This document shows, in pieces, positions 9,418 through 19,216 of a stretch of 64,000 bases of DNA. This DNA is from Ignatzschineria larvae DSM 13226. GTDB lineage: Bacteria; Pseudomonadota; Gammaproteobacteria; Cardiobacteriales; Wohlfahrtiimonadaceae. A model generated the notes under the pieces. The model was not told the DNA's origin. It worked only from the letters and a program-made list of their open reading frames with translations, and did no database searches. Made by a program: the position numbers and the translations under genes. How positions within the stretch are numbered: position 1 is the stretch's first letter; every line of letters starts with the position of its first letter. Where the stretch lies: positions 1,327,501-1,391,500 of the forward strand of contig NZ_CP150637.1 in NCBI RefSeq assembly GCF_038500265.1. Direction: 5' to 3'.

Positions 9418-10005
9418 ATGATACAGACATTAAGCGATCAAGAGGCTATTTCTCTCTATCAGGAGATTAGCCGTTTTCCCTCATTTAAAGAGATGGTCGT
9501 AGTACAATCTAGTGCTAGTGACGCTCTGCTTTTATCTAGGTATATTACAGATACATTGCAAACACTCCAAGCAATAGATATCGACGAACTGATCGATCAT
9601 CGCATGTCTGTTTACCATCTCAAACCTATCGAATCGATCTCTATTCTTAAGATATTAGCGCTTAATTTTGAAATTATCGAAAACTTAGGTTCTCTTGAAA
9701 CATTGCAACAAGCATTATTAAATCTCATTGATGGTGCAATTTACCAAGCAGCACGTCAGGATGATTCGCACAATACGCTCAATTTAATTCGAGAACATAT
9801 TTTTACGATTGAAGATTACTGTTTACAGATCGGGCATACCATCGACTTACGGGCACAATGTCAGAGTGAAGGGTACAAAGATGAGTTACAAATTAAACTC
9901 GAAGAAGATCAACAAAAGATGCAAACCTACCTAAAACAGATCGAGAAAATCACTAAAGCGGTGATTAAAGAGCTGAAAACATCTGCTAAAAAAAACCATC
10001 AATAA
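9418..10005 (+). CDS. Hypothetical cytoplasmic protein
   Basis: I do not recognise this 195-residue protein. It starts at ATG 9418, seven bases after AAGGAG at 9405-9410. A GTG immediately before it is less well spaced. The protein is acidic, without signal peptide or membrane segments, and appears almost entirely helical. The C-terminal third (KLEEDQQKMQTYLKQIEKITKAV...) looks like an amphipathic or coiled-coil helix ending in a Lys-rich tail. It appears to be monocistronic between msrA and an Imm51-like gene. Confidence 0.75.
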   Translation: MIQTLSDQEAISLYQEISRFPSFKEMVVVQSSASDALLLSRYITDTLQTLQAIDIDELIDHRMSVYHLKPIESISILKILALNFEIIENLGSLETLQQALLNLIDGAIYQAARQDDSHNTLNLIREHIFTIEDYCLQIGHTIDLRAQCQSEGYKDELQIKLEEDQQKMQTYLKQIEKITKAVIKELKTSAKKNHQ

Positions 10006-10186
10006 TACCTTACTTATTTTTATAGGATCTTTGAATGTTGCGAATGTTTCGAATGTATTTTTATAATCCTCTTTGTGAATAAAAGTAGCCTAAAAATAGC
10101 GTCTTTCGTTAAAATGGTGCACTATTGCGCGCCTTATGGCTTTCTAAATATCAATTATCACAAACATACAATCAGAGGTTTTATTG

Positions 10187-10522
10187 ATGGAAGATCTACA
10201 ACGTATTCATCCTTTTGAAATTATCCAATATGATGAGGATCGCTTTGGTCTCTTTTTCCCGGCGCATGAGCGATTTGAAATATTTGATGCACTCGAGATG
10301 GAGAGTAGTGGCTACAATTGGGTGGATATCATTGAGTTTTATCTTGAGAATGAGTTTACTGATCTGCAAGGTGCTTTCCAATATGAGCCGAATGATGAAA
10401 GTTGCGAATTACAGGGTTCATTTGAAGATATCAAAGCCTTTGTACTCAATTTTCGCCCACTCTATTTTGATGATCACCAGCTTTCTCTACTCATCGAAGA
10501 GATGCAGGATACGTGGTATTAA
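10187..10522 (+). CDS. Imm51-like small protein
   Basis: This is a 111-residue acidic protein. ATG 10187 is preferred over the in-frame TTG just before it, with AGAGG upstream. The middle segment EMESSGYNWVDIIEFYLENE, followed by LQGAFQYEPNDESCELQGSFEDIKAF, resembles the Imm51 family of polymorphic-toxin immunity proteins (E-x3-GYxW, then a 'fDpE..mF' strand pair and a helix with D). The resemblance is from memory and not from a search. No toxin gene is adjacent, so it would be an orphan immunity protein or a housekeeping member of the fold. Confidence 0.5.
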   Translation: MEDLQRIHPFEIIQYDEDRFGLFFPAHERFEIFDALEMESSGYNWVDIIEFYLENEFTDLQGAFQYEPNDESCELQGSFEDIKAFVLNFRPLYFDDHQLSLLIEEMQDTWY

Positions 10523-10723
10523 CGCTACAACTTATTACACGCTGACTACTCGCTGACTAGCTGACTACTATGTACCAAAATAAATACTTGGTTTTCTTGA
10601 TCTGAATCCCCATTAACTTACTATTGCCATTTCAAATAGATCCCTTTTAGTTCAACTCATAAACCGATGTATTGATCTTATATCTATCAATTATTGAGGG
10701 ATTCATCATATAAGGAGATTCAG

Positions 10724-11719
10724 ATGCAATATTCTATTTTAGATCTAGCCAATATCTATCAAGGAGAGAAAGCCAAGGACGCATTTCAACGTGCCGTATC
10801 CTTAGCACAATTAGGTGAACAACAGGGATATACACGGTTCTGGGTTGCCGAACATCATAATATGATTAATATCGCAAGTTCAGCGACAGCAGTACTCATC
10901 GGTCATTTAGCTGAGAAAACGTCGAAGATTCGCGTCGGTGCCGGTGGTATTATGCTCCCTAATCACGCCCCCTTAATGGTGGCAGAAGCCTTTGGAACCT
11001 TAGAGAGCCTCTATCCCGGAAGAATTGATTTAGGACTTGGACGCGCGCCGGGAACCGATCAAGCAACGGCTTATGCTCTTCGCCGAGATCCCGGTAGAGC
11101 AGAACAATTCCCGAATGAGGTCGCAGAACTTCTGACCTATTTTCATCCTGTTGATAATCAACGCATTCACGCTATTCCGGGAATGGGTTTAGATGTGCCG
11201 ATCTGGATTTTAGGATCTAGCCTATTTGGCGCACAACTTGCCGCTTATATGGGATTACCCTACGCTTTTGCCGGCCACTTTGCACCGGCACAGATGAAAG
11301 AGGCATTACGGGTCTATCGCGAGCAATTCAGACCTTCGCAATATTTAGATAAACCTTATGCAATGCTCTGTATGAATGCCATTGTCGCCGATTCACGAGC
11401 GGAAGCACAATACCTATTTACCACAATGCAACAGAGCTTTACCCTCTTAATCAGAGATGATCGCAGATTAACACCGCCGCCTATCGAGGATATTGAAAGC
11501 TTCTGGAATCCATTAGAGAAACGCCACGCATCTTCGATGCTCAAGCTCTCTGCAGTCGGCGATAAAACAGATGTTAAAGCCTATATTAGCGAGCTCTTAG
11601 AAGAGATTGAAGTGGAAGAATTAATGTTTGCCGGAATGGTGTATGATAAAGAAAAACGACTTCACTCCTTTAAACTGCTCAGTGAAGTGATGCAAGAGCT
11701 TCAACAAGAGAATCAATAG
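10724..11719 (+). CDS. Luciferase-like flavin-dependent monooxygenase
   Basis: The protein is a 331-residue TIM-barrel oxidoreductase of the bacterial luciferase-like family, the YhbW-type group that uses reduced FMN. Family features are YSILDLANI at the N terminus, [52 protein letters not shown] and [16 protein letters not shown]. The start at 10724 is chosen because AAGGAG sits seven bases upstream, whereas an earlier in-frame codon has none. It is a single gene with convergent dtd just downstream. The substrate is unknown. Confidence 0.9.
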   Translation: MQYSILDLANIYQGEKAKDAFQRAVSLAQLGEQQGYTRFWVAEHHNMINIASSATAVLIGHLAEKTSKIRVGAGGIMLPNHAPLMVAEAFGTLESLYPGRIDLGLGRAPGTDQATAYALRRDPGRAEQFPNEVAELLTYFHPVDNQRIHAIPGMGLDVPIWILGSSLFGAQLAAYMGLPYAFAGHFAPAQMKEALRVYREQFRPSQYLDKPYAMLCMNAIVADSRAEAQYLFTTMQQSFTLLIRDDRRLTPPPIEDIESFWNPLEKRHASSMLKLSAVGDKTDVKAYISELLEEIEVEELMFAGMVYDKEKRLHSFKLLSEVMQELQQENQ

Positions 11720-11739
11720 GAAGCGTTTCAAGAAACTCG

Positions 11740-12177
11740 CTAAATCTCTAACAGAAAAGTCACCGGGCCGTCATTAATGAGCGCAACTTTCATATCTGCC
11801 CGGAACTTACCTGTCTCTACAATTGGTAATTGGGTTTTGGCAAAATCAACTGCGTATTGAAATAGTGCTTCGCTCACTTCAGGCTTTGCGGCTTTAGAGA
11901 AGCTTGGGCGAAGCCCTTTATTAGTCTCAGCGGCTAAGGTAAATTGCGAAACGAGGAGCAATTCCCCTTGAATATCTAAAAGGGAGAGATTCATTTTACC
12001 GGCATCATCGCTAAAAATGCGATACTTTAAGAGCTTGGTAATCCCCTTCTCTATCGTTTGTTGATCATCTTCCTCTTCAATCGCCACTAATGCCATAATG
12101 CCGGCATTAATTGCGCCGATGATTTCATTCTCTACCGTCACCGATGCCTCACTGACTCTCTGCAATAATATTTTCAT
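11740..12177 (-). CDS. dtd: D-aminoacyl-tRNA deacylase
   Basis: Dtd hydrolyses D-amino acids, and misattached glycine, from tRNA. The 145-residue protein begins MKILLQRVSEASV. It carries the family active-site motif SQFTLAA and the C-terminal GPVTFLLEI, which matches the Gly-cisPro loop GPVT. An upstream extension to 12249 is open but lacks a ribosome site, and the conserved N terminus fixes the start. Its 3' end faces the monooxygenase gene 20 bp away. Confidence 0.95.
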   Translation of the reverse strand: MKILLQRVSEASVTVENEIIGAINAGIMALVAIEEEDDQQTIEKGITKLLKYRIFSDDAGKMNLSLLDIQGELLLVSQFTLAAETNKGLRPSFSKAAKPEVSEALFQYAVDFAKTQLPIVETGKFRADMKVALINDGPVTFLLEI

Positions 12178-12354
12178 AATTGTCCTGTAAATTGCCCTGT
12201 AAATTATCCTGTAATCATCTCTATTCATTATGCTGCTATTTTTCGACAATTAGATCATAACCAAGATAATGGCTGAAAAATAGGATTAGCGTGAATTTAT
12301 CACTAAAAACGTTATAATATAGGACTTTATTTCACTGGAAAAGCGCATTATATA

Positions 12355-13140
12355 ATGAAACTACTGCTCGTAGATATCGGTAATACAACAGCGGATTTTC
12401 GCCTCTATGATACGGTGACTCGTAAGCTGTCGCCCCTCATTCGACCTTTCACGCAAGATGCGCTGAACCTGACGCCAGAAGCGCTCATCAAAGACTTAGA
12501 GAATGCTAAACTCGAAGCAACAGAGCTAGAAGCGATCATCTATGTCTCTGTGGTGCCAAAGCTCAATGAAACCATTCGTGCGATGGGTATGCTTTATCAG
12601 CTTCCTATAGAGAGTTTACGGAATGATCTACCGATTGATTGGAACCGCTTCAAGCTTCCTAATCTTAATCTGTTAGGCGCGGACTTTATCGCTAATTTTT
12701 ATGGGGTAGAGGCGAGTTATCAACTCAAAAACTGTGCAGTGGTTGCGCTCGGGACAGCGACTACTATTTTTGTGATTCAAGATGGTGATTTTGTCGGGAC
12801 AACGATCTCACCCGGCATTCAAACGAGTTTACAAGGGCTCTATGCCCAAGCGGCGCTACTCTCTGAAATGCAATATTGCTACCTACCGCAAGCACTCGGC
12901 TACAATACTTTTGAGTCTATGAGTATCGGCACGATCAATGGTCATTACTATATGATTCAAGGGTTGTTGACCGAAATGCGTAAAACAATGCCCCTTGAAC
13001 AAGTGCTCTTTACCGGCGGTAATATGAATTATTATCGGGATATCCTAGACACCGATATCTGCTTCGATGAAACGCTGATCTTCAAAGGATTAATCTACCT
13101 TTACGAGCAAAAATATGGCAATAAAGCAACAGACGCCTAA
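12355..13140 (+). CDS. coaX: Type III pantothenate kinase
   Basis: CoaX catalyses the first step of coenzyme A synthesis, phosphorylating pantothenate. The 261-residue protein starts with the ASKHA phosphate-binding loop LLVDIGNTTADFRLYD. It has GADFIAN, GTATTIFVI and the late FTGGNMNY loop. In most type III kinases the GxDR motif has Arg where this protein has Phe (GADF). The gene overlaps lpxK by 26 bp, so the two are co-transcribed. Confidence 0.9.
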   Translation: MKLLLVDIGNTTADFRLYDTVTRKLSPLIRPFTQDALNLTPEALIKDLENAKLEATELEAIIYVSVVPKLNETIRAMGMLYQLPIESLRNDLPIDWNRFKLPNLNLLGADFIANFYGVEASYQLKNCAVVALGTATTIFVIQDGDFVGTTISPGIQTSLQGLYAQAALLSEMQYCYLPQALGYNTFESMSIGTINGHYYMIQGLLTEMRKTMPLEQVLFTGGNMNYYRDILDTDICFDETLIFKGLIYLYEQKYGNKATDA

Positions 13141-14119
13141 ATTTTGGCAAAAGCAAACAATGCCAGCGCGTTTACTTTGGCCCTTATCAAAACTCTATGG
13201 TTTGATCTCTCATCGATCGTTACAACAAAAAGCGCAAAAGGCGCAAAAACTTCCGAAGCCTACCATCGTTATTGGTAATATCAATGTGGGTGGAACGGGG
13301 AAAACACCGGCAACCATTGCATTAACGCAGGCTCTGCAAGCTCGAGAACTAAAGGTTGCGATTCTCTCCCGAGGATTTGGTCGTAACACGCAGGAATTAA
13401 CCATTGCTTCCACTAAACTTACCGCGCTTGAAATGGGGGATGAGCCTTACCTGATCTATCAAAAAACAGAAGCACCGATGGCGATCTACCACAATCGCTA
13501 TGAAGCGGGGATGGCGCTTTTAGCACAAAATCCACACATTGACTGCTTTATCTGTGATGATGCCTTACAACATCGCCAACTTGCGCGCGATATCGAAATT
13601 GCTCTCATTGGTCAACAAGGATTCGGAAATGGCTATCTTCTACCGGCGGGTCCTTTACGAGAGCCTATTGAACGGCTACAAACTGTCGATTACATTTGGG
13701 CAAATGGGGCCGATGAAGAGACTATTCATCATTTAGAACAGGCGATGAATACGCCCATTATCGAACTTAAAGCCACATTACAAGATCCGAGATCGCTCTA
13801 TACTCGAGAGATACTCCCCTTTAATGAATGGCAAACAACCCCCTTTACCGCTATTGCCGGCATTGCGCATCCTGAAAATTTCTATCAAATGCTTGAAGCT
13901 AAAGGATTACAATTTACGACTCGTAGTTACCCTGATCATTATGCGCTAACAGAAACGGATTTAGCCGATATCACAACGCCGATCCTAATGACCGAAAAAG
14001 ACGCGAGTAAATGCCTTCATTTCAAAAGAGAAGATCTTTGGTCAGTGCCATTAGAAATGACATTACCGGAACCTCTAGTCGATAAGATCATTGACAAGAT
14101 CTCTGCAAAATCTTCATAA
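13115..14119 (+). CDS. lpxK: Tetraacyldisaccharide 4'-kinase
   Basis: LpxK phosphorylates the lipid A disaccharide at the inner face of the cytoplasmic membrane. The 334-residue protein has the N-terminal membrane-associated helix FWQKQTMPARLLWPLSKLYG. The P-loop VGGTGKTP is at about residues 56-63. The family signatures EPYLI, CDDALQHRQLARD and the C-terminal PDHYALTETDL and TEKDASKC follow. The coupling to coaX by overlap is unusual and probably only an operon convenience. Confidence 0.94.
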   Translation: MAIKQQTPKFWQKQTMPARLLWPLSKLYGLISHRSLQQKAQKAQKLPKPTIVIGNINVGGTGKTPATIALTQALQARELKVAILSRGFGRNTQELTIASTKLTALEMGDEPYLIYQKTEAPMAIYHNRYEAGMALLAQNPHIDCFICDDALQHRQLARDIEIALIGQQGFGNGYLLPAGPLREPIERLQTVDYIWANGADEETIHHLEQAMNTPIIELKATLQDPRSLYTREILPFNEWQTTPFTAIAGIAHPENFYQMLEAKGLQFTTRSYPDHYALTETDLADITTPILMTEKDASKCLHFKREDLWSVPLEMTLPEPLVDKIIDKISAKSS

Positions 14120-14684
14120 ATGTAATAGCCCAATAGTTCATAAAAAATGCCTAACAATTACCCATTATCCGAGGATAAACAGAACATTGATACTATCTAT
14201 TTTTCCAATATCGTAACTATCCCGATGCATTGCCTGATAATTTGTTAGAATAGAGGGGTATGCTATAAAATAAATCATTCAAAATAGCACGATATTAATC
14301 AATAAAATAAGAGAACATAGAAAAACCTTAAGGGAAAGCACTGCTCATCATTACCAATATAATAGATAAATGTGTAGTCTTTACTTTCAAGTTGATTGCC
14401 TACTCTGGCAATACTCCATAACCCAACATCATAGGTGGCGTGATTATTTTATCGTTGATAACCTCGATATTTAATAACGAACAATAACTTAGATCACTGA
14501 AGTCAGTATCTTTCTAAACTCAATGATTTTGAGAATATCTAATATCTACTTGTCATCATAACGATCAATAATAGTCACACTGCCCTCTTTCCTGAGGTTT
14601 TATGATTGTAAAATGAAATAAAATTATCACCATTTCACAATCTCTCAAGAAAGAGATAGACAGATAATAAAAAGGAATACATTA
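14120..14684. other. Long intergenic region upstream of rnr
   Basis: This 565-bp AT-rich gap contains no frame longer than a few dozen codons with a ribosome site, and no tRNA or recognisable RNA. The rnr promoter and a likely long leader are expected here. The AAGGAA ribosome binding site lies just before the GTG start at 14685. Confidence 0.5.
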
Positions 14685-17042
14685 GTGAACAAACCAACCA
14701 AAAATTTAGACTACTTTGCACGTTACTTTGAGAATGATGCCGAGTATGAAATCCAGAAAGAACAATATGGCCGAGCGGTGCCTAGCCGAGCTTTTATCTT
14801 AAAGCTACTGCAAAATCACCCTAATCTTGATTTTGAAGCGATGGCAGGCATCTTTAAGCTTCGTAAAAGCTGGGAGCTTGATGCGCTTGAGAATCGTCTT
14901 AATGCCATGATTCGTCAAGGAGCACTCTATCTCGATAAGCAGGATAAATTACAAGTAATCAATCCTGATCAACGTTATACTGGTCGAGTGGCAAGCCACG
15001 CCGAAGGTTACGGCTTCTTAGAGATAGCGGGTGCGCCTAATCTCTATATTCCGCCCAATGAGATGAAATCATTACTTCAAGGCGATATTGCCGAAGCGGC
15101 GATTGATGGCATTGATAATCGTGGACGCGCGATTGCCCGTATTACCCGAGTGATCGAACATCAACTTACAGAACTTATTGGCCGCTTCTATCGTGATGAG
15201 GGTCACAATATCGTCATCGCCGAAAATCGTAAAATCCCGGTTGAATTTAAGATCGATGATACCGATACACTCAAGGCGAAGCACTTAGACCTTGTACGCA
15301 TTCAGATTACCGAGTACCCTTCTGATAAAGGGGAAACGAAAGCCAAAGTACTTGAAACATTTGGTGAAGAGATGACCGTTGATCTTGAGATTATGCAGGC
15401 TATTTTGGAGCATAATATTCCTCATCAATTCTCAAAAGAGACTGAAAGTGAATTAACATCAATTCCTGATGAAGTGAGCGAGAAAGAACATAAAGGACGT
15501 AAGGATTATCGTGATTTGCCGCTTGTGACCATTGATGGTATTACCGCGCGGGACTTTGATGATGCAGTTTATTGTGAGCCGATCAAAGAGGGTTATAAAC
15601 TCTATGTCGCTATTGCCGATGTGGCGCACTATGTCAAACGGGATTCAGCAATTGATCAAGATGCATATCTACGCTCTACTTCAGTCTACTTCCCGAACTA
15701 TGTTGTACCGATGCTTCATCATAAACTCTCTAACGGGATCTGCTCACTCAATCCTGAAGTGGACCGTTTAACGATGGTTGCAGAATTGAAGATCAATCAT
15801 GAGGGTGAGCTTTTAGAATATGCTTTCTTTGAGGGTGTTATGCGTTCTCACGCACGCTTAACCTATGAATTAGTTCAACAAATTATCGATGGCGATAGCG
15901 CACTTCGTGAAAGCTATGCGGCACTCGTGCCTCATTTAGATAATCTCTACTCGCTCTATAAGATTCTCCGTAAAGCACGAAATGAACGCGGCACTATTGA
16001 CTTTGATACTGTTGAAACTTTAGTGCTCTATGACGAAGATGGGGAGATTGATAAAATCGTTCCTGATGCGAGATTTGATTCTCACAAAATTATTGAAGAG
16101 TGTATGATTACCGCTAATATCGCCGCCGCGCGTTTTATCGAGTCATCACCGCTCTCAGCGCTCTATCGCGTTCATCCAAAACCCGATAGTCAAAAATTAG
16201 CCGCTCTTCGCGATTTCTTACGAGAATTTAAGTTAGGGCTTGCCGGCGCGGATGAACCTACGCCGATGGATTATGCCGATACGCTAGAAGCAGCTAAAGA
16301 ATTGCCGGCATTTAATATGATCCAAACGGTAATGCTTCGCTCATTGAGCCAAGCAGTTTATCAACCGGAAAATGATGGCCACTTTGGCTTAGCCTTAACC
16401 CATTATGCCCACTTTACTTCCCCTATTCGCCGCTATCCTGATTTAATTATTCACAGAGCGATTAAATTACTACTGCAAAAAGGGAATTTTGAGCATTTCT
16501 ACACAGAATCGCAAATGGTGCATATGGGCGAACATACCTCAATGGCAGAACGCCGGGCCGATGATGCAACACGCGATGTGATGGATTGGCTCAAAGCGAA
16601 GTATCTTCAACGCTTTATCGGCGATGAATTTGATGGCAGAATCACAAGCATCACGCGCTTTGGGATGTTTATTGAACTCGATCAGATCTTTATTGAAGGG
16701 TTAGTCCATATCTCCCAACTGCAAGGGGATTACTATCTCTACGATGATACGAAACATCGTTTAATTGGGGAAAATACCGGGCAACAATATCGCCTCAGTG
16801 ATGTGGTGCGCGTTAAAGTATTAGAATCCAATCCTGAAACAAAACATATCGATTTTGAATTAATCTCTCCTCTACCCAATGAAGGAAATGCTACTAAAGG
16901 ACAAAAAGTCCCTAAAAAACCACGCCGTAGTGATGAGGGTAAAACTGGGAAAAAATCGAAGCGTCATCGTCCAAAGAACCAAACGATAGATCGTTCTAGC
17001 GAAGGAAACAAAAAGAAAAAACGCCGCAAACCTAAAAAATAG
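14685..17042 (+). CDS. rnr: Ribonuclease R
   Basis: RNase R is a processive 3'-5' exoribonuclease that degrades structured RNA and acts in rRNA quality control and trans-translation. The 785-residue protein starts with GTG behind AAGGAA. It has an N-terminal winged-helix region, cold-shock-type domains (YTGRVASHAEGYGFL), the RNB catalytic domain with TIDGITARDFDDAVYCE (clustered Asp ligands) and HYAHFTSPIRRYPDLIIHR, and an S1 domain (FDGRITSITRFGMFIELD). A roughly 60-residue Lys/Arg-rich tail is as expected for RNase R. It is monocistronic. Confidence 0.97.
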   Translation: MNKPTKNLDYFARYFENDAEYEIQKEQYGRAVPSRAFILKLLQNHPNLDFEAMAGIFKLRKSWELDALENRLNAMIRQGALYLDKQDKLQVINPDQRYTGRVASHAEGYGFLEIAGAPNLYIPPNEMKSLLQGDIAEAAIDGIDNRGRAIARITRVIEHQLTELIGRFYRDEGHNIVIAENRKIPVEFKIDDTDTLKAKHLDLVRIQITEYPSDKGETKAKVLETFGEEMTVDLEIMQAILEHNIPHQFSKETESELTSIPDEVSEKEHKGRKDYRDLPLVTIDGITARDFDDAVYCEPIKEGYKLYVAIADVAHYVKRDSAIDQDAYLRSTSVYFPNYVVPMLHHKLSNGICSLNPEVDRLTMVAELKINHEGELLEYAFFEGVMRSHARLTYELVQQIIDGDSALRESYAALVPHLDNLYSLYKILRKARNERGTIDFDTVETLVLYDEDGEIDKIVPDARFDSHKIIEECMITANIAAARFIESSPLSALYRVHPKPDSQKLAALRDFLREFKLGLAGADEPTPMDYADTLEAAKELPAFNMIQTVMLRSLSQAVYQPENDGHFGLALTHYAHFTSPIRRYPDLIIHRAIKLLLQKGNFEHFYTESQMVHMGEHTSMAERRADDATRDVMDWLKAKYLQRFIGDEFDGRITSITRFGMFIELDQIFIEGLVHISQLQGDYYLYDDTKHRLIGENTGQQYRLSDVVRVKVLESNPETKHIDFELISPLPNEGNATKGQKVPKKPRRSDEGKTGKKSKRHRPKNQTIDRSSEGNKKKKRRKPKK

Positions 17043-17123
17043 TCATCAGCAATTTAGCTAAAGAGTTAAAGCAGAATTCAATCAGATTCAAGGATGAATC
17101 AACAACATATTCAGTAAAATATC

Positions 17124-17171
17124 GATTCAATAGAATATGGATTCAATAGAATATGGATTCAATAGAATATG
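17124..17171 (+). repeat. Three tandem 16-bp repeats
   Basis: The unit GATTCAATAGAATATG occurs three times without gaps. Each unit contains the inverted repeat ATTC-AATA-GAAT, so the array can form repeated small hairpins. It lies between rnr and the ankyrin gene and is a candidate variable-number locus. Confidence 0.85.
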
Positions 17172-17240
17172 GACTTAAAACGATGAAGTGGGCGATTATT
17201 ACCGTCTATTTCATCAATCTATCAAAAGGAGATTAGGCAG

Positions 17241-17873
17241 ATGACCATTACCACTACTGCAACGACTGCAACTATTTCAACTATTACCCACTATCATCAA
17301 GCAGCGCAAACAGGCGACTTAGAGGCTATTCAGCAATATCTTCAAGCAGGAGGCGATATTAATGCGCTTAATCGTACTGAAGAGAGCGCAATTTTAATCG
17401 CGGCTAAACATCAGCAATATGATGTGGTGCAATTCCTAATAGAACAAGGTGCGGATATTAATCTTCAGGACCAAATCTGTTTTAATCCCTTTCTGTGGGG
17501 CTGTATTCACAATGATTTGAAACTCGTTGAGATGATGTTAAATGCCGGCGCTGATCTAAAGCGTTTAACCCGCTTTGGAGGCGTAGGGATTACTCCAGCG
17601 GCCGAAAAGGGGCATCTAGAGATGGTGCAACTCCTACTTGAAAAGAGTGCTATCAATGTCAACCACACTAATTTCGTCGGGTGGACACCGCTATTAGAAG
17701 CGATTATTCTCAATGATGGCGGCGCTACACAACAAGCGATTATTCGCTTACTACTAGCGCACGGAGCTGATCCTAATATGACCGATAAATATGGCAAAAC
17801 ACCGCTCTTTCTAGCAAAAGAGAGAGGATTCGATGAAATTGCCCAAATCTTAGAGAACGCCGGCGGGCATTGA
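17241..17873 (+). CDS. Ankyrin-repeat protein
   Basis: The 210-residue protein is made almost wholly of about five ankyrin repeats. Recognisable helix-turn-helix units include YHQAAQTGDLEAIQQYLQAGGDIN, SAILIAAKHQQYDVVQFLIEQGADIN and GWTPLLEAIIL. The last unit reads LLLAHGADPNMTDKYGKTPLFLAKERG. There is no signal peptide or membrane segment, so a cytoplasmic protein-binding role is likely. A GGAG ribosome binding site precedes the ATG. A sequence resembling one end of the small dispersed element starts right after the stop codon. Confidence 0.9.
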   Translation: MTITTTATTATISTITHYHQAAQTGDLEAIQQYLQAGGDINALNRTEESAILIAAKHQQYDVVQFLIEQGADINLQDQICFNPFLWGCIHNDLKLVEMMLNAGADLKRLTRFGGVGITPAAEKGHLEMVQLLLEKSAINVNHTNFVGWTPLLEAIILNDGGATQQAIIRLLLAHGADPNMTDKYGKTPLFLAKERGFDEIAQILENAGGH

Positions 17874-17875
17874 TA

Positions 17876-17894
17876 ACCGATATGACTATAGCTT
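17876..17894 (+). repeat. Possible solo end of the dispersed small element
   Basis: AACCGATATGACTATA plus GCT, just after the ankyrin stop, matches the right end of the dispersed element (AACCGATCTGACTATA in the copy at 19028) at nearly every base. The body of the element is absent, so this is either a remnant or chance. Confidence 0.35.
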
Positions 17895-17938
17895 ATGATC
17901 ATACTGCTGGTCACAACGCATAAAGTAGATCTACTCAA

Positions 17939-19024
17939 ATGATGCAACGAAAGATACTCCACATTGATATGGATGCATTTTATGCCTCTATTGAACAGCA
18001 CGATCATCCTGAATATCGTGGGAAACCACTCGTTGTAGGATTTTCTGAAGGTCGCGGCGTAATCGCGGCAGCGAGTTATGAAGCGCGTCAATTTGGCATA
18101 CACTCAGCACTACCGGCTCGTATTGCCAAAGAGCGCTGCCCTCATCTTATTTTTGCGCCGCCTCGCTTTGATCGTTATCGGGAAATTTCTCGGGCAATTC
18201 GGGATATCTTCCGGCAATATACTCCGCTCATTGAACCGATCGCCCTCGATGAAGCCTTTTTGGATGTCACCGAAAATCATTTTAATATCAGTGATCCGAT
18301 TGTGATCGCACAAGAGATCAAGCACAAAATTGAAACCACCCTCGGATTGACCGCCTCTGCCGGCGTTTCATATAACAAATTTTTAGCTAAAATTGCCTCA
18401 GATGTGAATAAGCCCAATGGCCTTTTTGCAATTCGACAAGAAGAGGCTATAGCATTTCTTGCGCAATTACCCATTGAAGATTTCTTTGGCATTGGCAAAG
18501 CAACGGCACAAAAGATGCATCAATTGGACATTAGTACCGGCGCTGATCTTCAGAATCTCGATGAAGCCTTTCTAATTAAGCATTTTGGCAAGGCCGGAAA
18601 AAGTTATTATCACTATGCAAGAGGGGTCGATCTTCGCCCCGTTGAACCGAACCAACCACAGAAATCGGTCGGCGTAGAAGAGACCTTTTTTATCGATTTA
18701 AAACTCAAAGAAGAAGTGATTGAAGAGTTAGAGATTATTGCTATTGAGCTTATTCGCCGGGCGAAAAAGAGTGATTTTAGGGGCAGAAATTGCACGCTTA
18801 AAGTCCGTTACCGCGATTTTAGTCAGCTCTCCCGTAGTATCACAACCCCCTTTCCACTCGGCGATGATCTTACAGCCCTTTGGAAAGTCGTGCTCTGGCT
18901 ATTAGATAAAATTCAACTTCATCCTGATCGCGGTATTCGTTTGATGGGCCTTGCCATTGCGAATATCGATCTTGATAAAGCGCAGCTCAATAGCGGATTA
19001 TCGCAATTACAATTACCGATTTGA
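17939..19024 (+). CDS. dinB: DNA polymerase IV
   Basis: Pol IV is a Y-family translesion polymerase. The 361-residue protein has the catalytic N-terminal motif HIDMDAFYASIEQ with the steric tyrosines. The second catalytic motif is ALDEAFLDVTE, followed by SAGVSYNKFLAKIASDVNKPNG and a helix-hairpin-helix GIGKATAQKM. A little-finger domain comes last (KSVGVEETF). No LexA box was recognised upstream, so SOS control is uncertain. An ATGATG pair gives two possible starts one codon apart, without a strong ribosome site. Confidence 0.95.
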   Translation: MMQRKILHIDMDAFYASIEQHDHPEYRGKPLVVGFSEGRGVIAAASYEARQFGIHSALPARIAKERCPHLIFAPPRFDRYREISRAIRDIFRQYTPLIEPIALDEAFLDVTENHFNISDPIVIAQEIKHKIETTLGLTASAGVSYNKFLAKIASDVNKPNGLFAIRQEEAIAFLAQLPIEDFFGIGKATAQKMHQLDISTGADLQNLDEAFLIKHFGKAGKSYYHYARGVDLRPVEPNQPQKSVGVEETFFIDLKLKEEVIEELEIIAIELIRRAKKSDFRGRNCTLKVRYRDFSQLSRSITTPFPLGDDLTALWKVVLWLLDKIQLHPDRGIRLMGLAIANIDLDKAQLNSGLSQLQLPI

Positions 19025-19027
19025 ATG

Positions 19028-19199
19028 ATAGTAAATTTGGTTTAAGAAAAATGTTTTTTATATAGCCAGTGTGGAACTTTAAAAGAACATCAAACCTGAC
19101 TCACCAACACTTGCAAGATGCCGGATAGAATAGCTTCCTCACCTCGATCAGCTGATGCGCCGGCATTTGAATAAGCTTATTTTGAACCGATCTGACTAT
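19028..19199 (+). repeat. Dispersed MITE-like element, copy 1
   Basis: This full-length copy of about 172 bp begins ATAGTAAATTTGGTTTAAG and ends GAACCGATCTGACTAT, which form an imperfect terminal inverted repeat. Inside, ATGCCGG pairs with CCGGCAT across about 30 bases. It is noncoding and lies between dinB and the convergent lysR gene. Confidence 0.85.
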
Positions 19200-19216
19200 A
19201 ACTTAATTTGATTCCA

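Noticed and set aside
10215-10556. A 113-codon frame overlapping the Imm51-like gene
   Set aside because: The overlapping frame 10187-10522 has the ribosome site, acidic globular composition and family resemblance.
17507-18103. A 198-codon open frame on the minus strand
   Set aside because: It overlaps the ankyrin and dinB genes, has no ribosome site and its protein has no sensible composition; it is a shadow frame.
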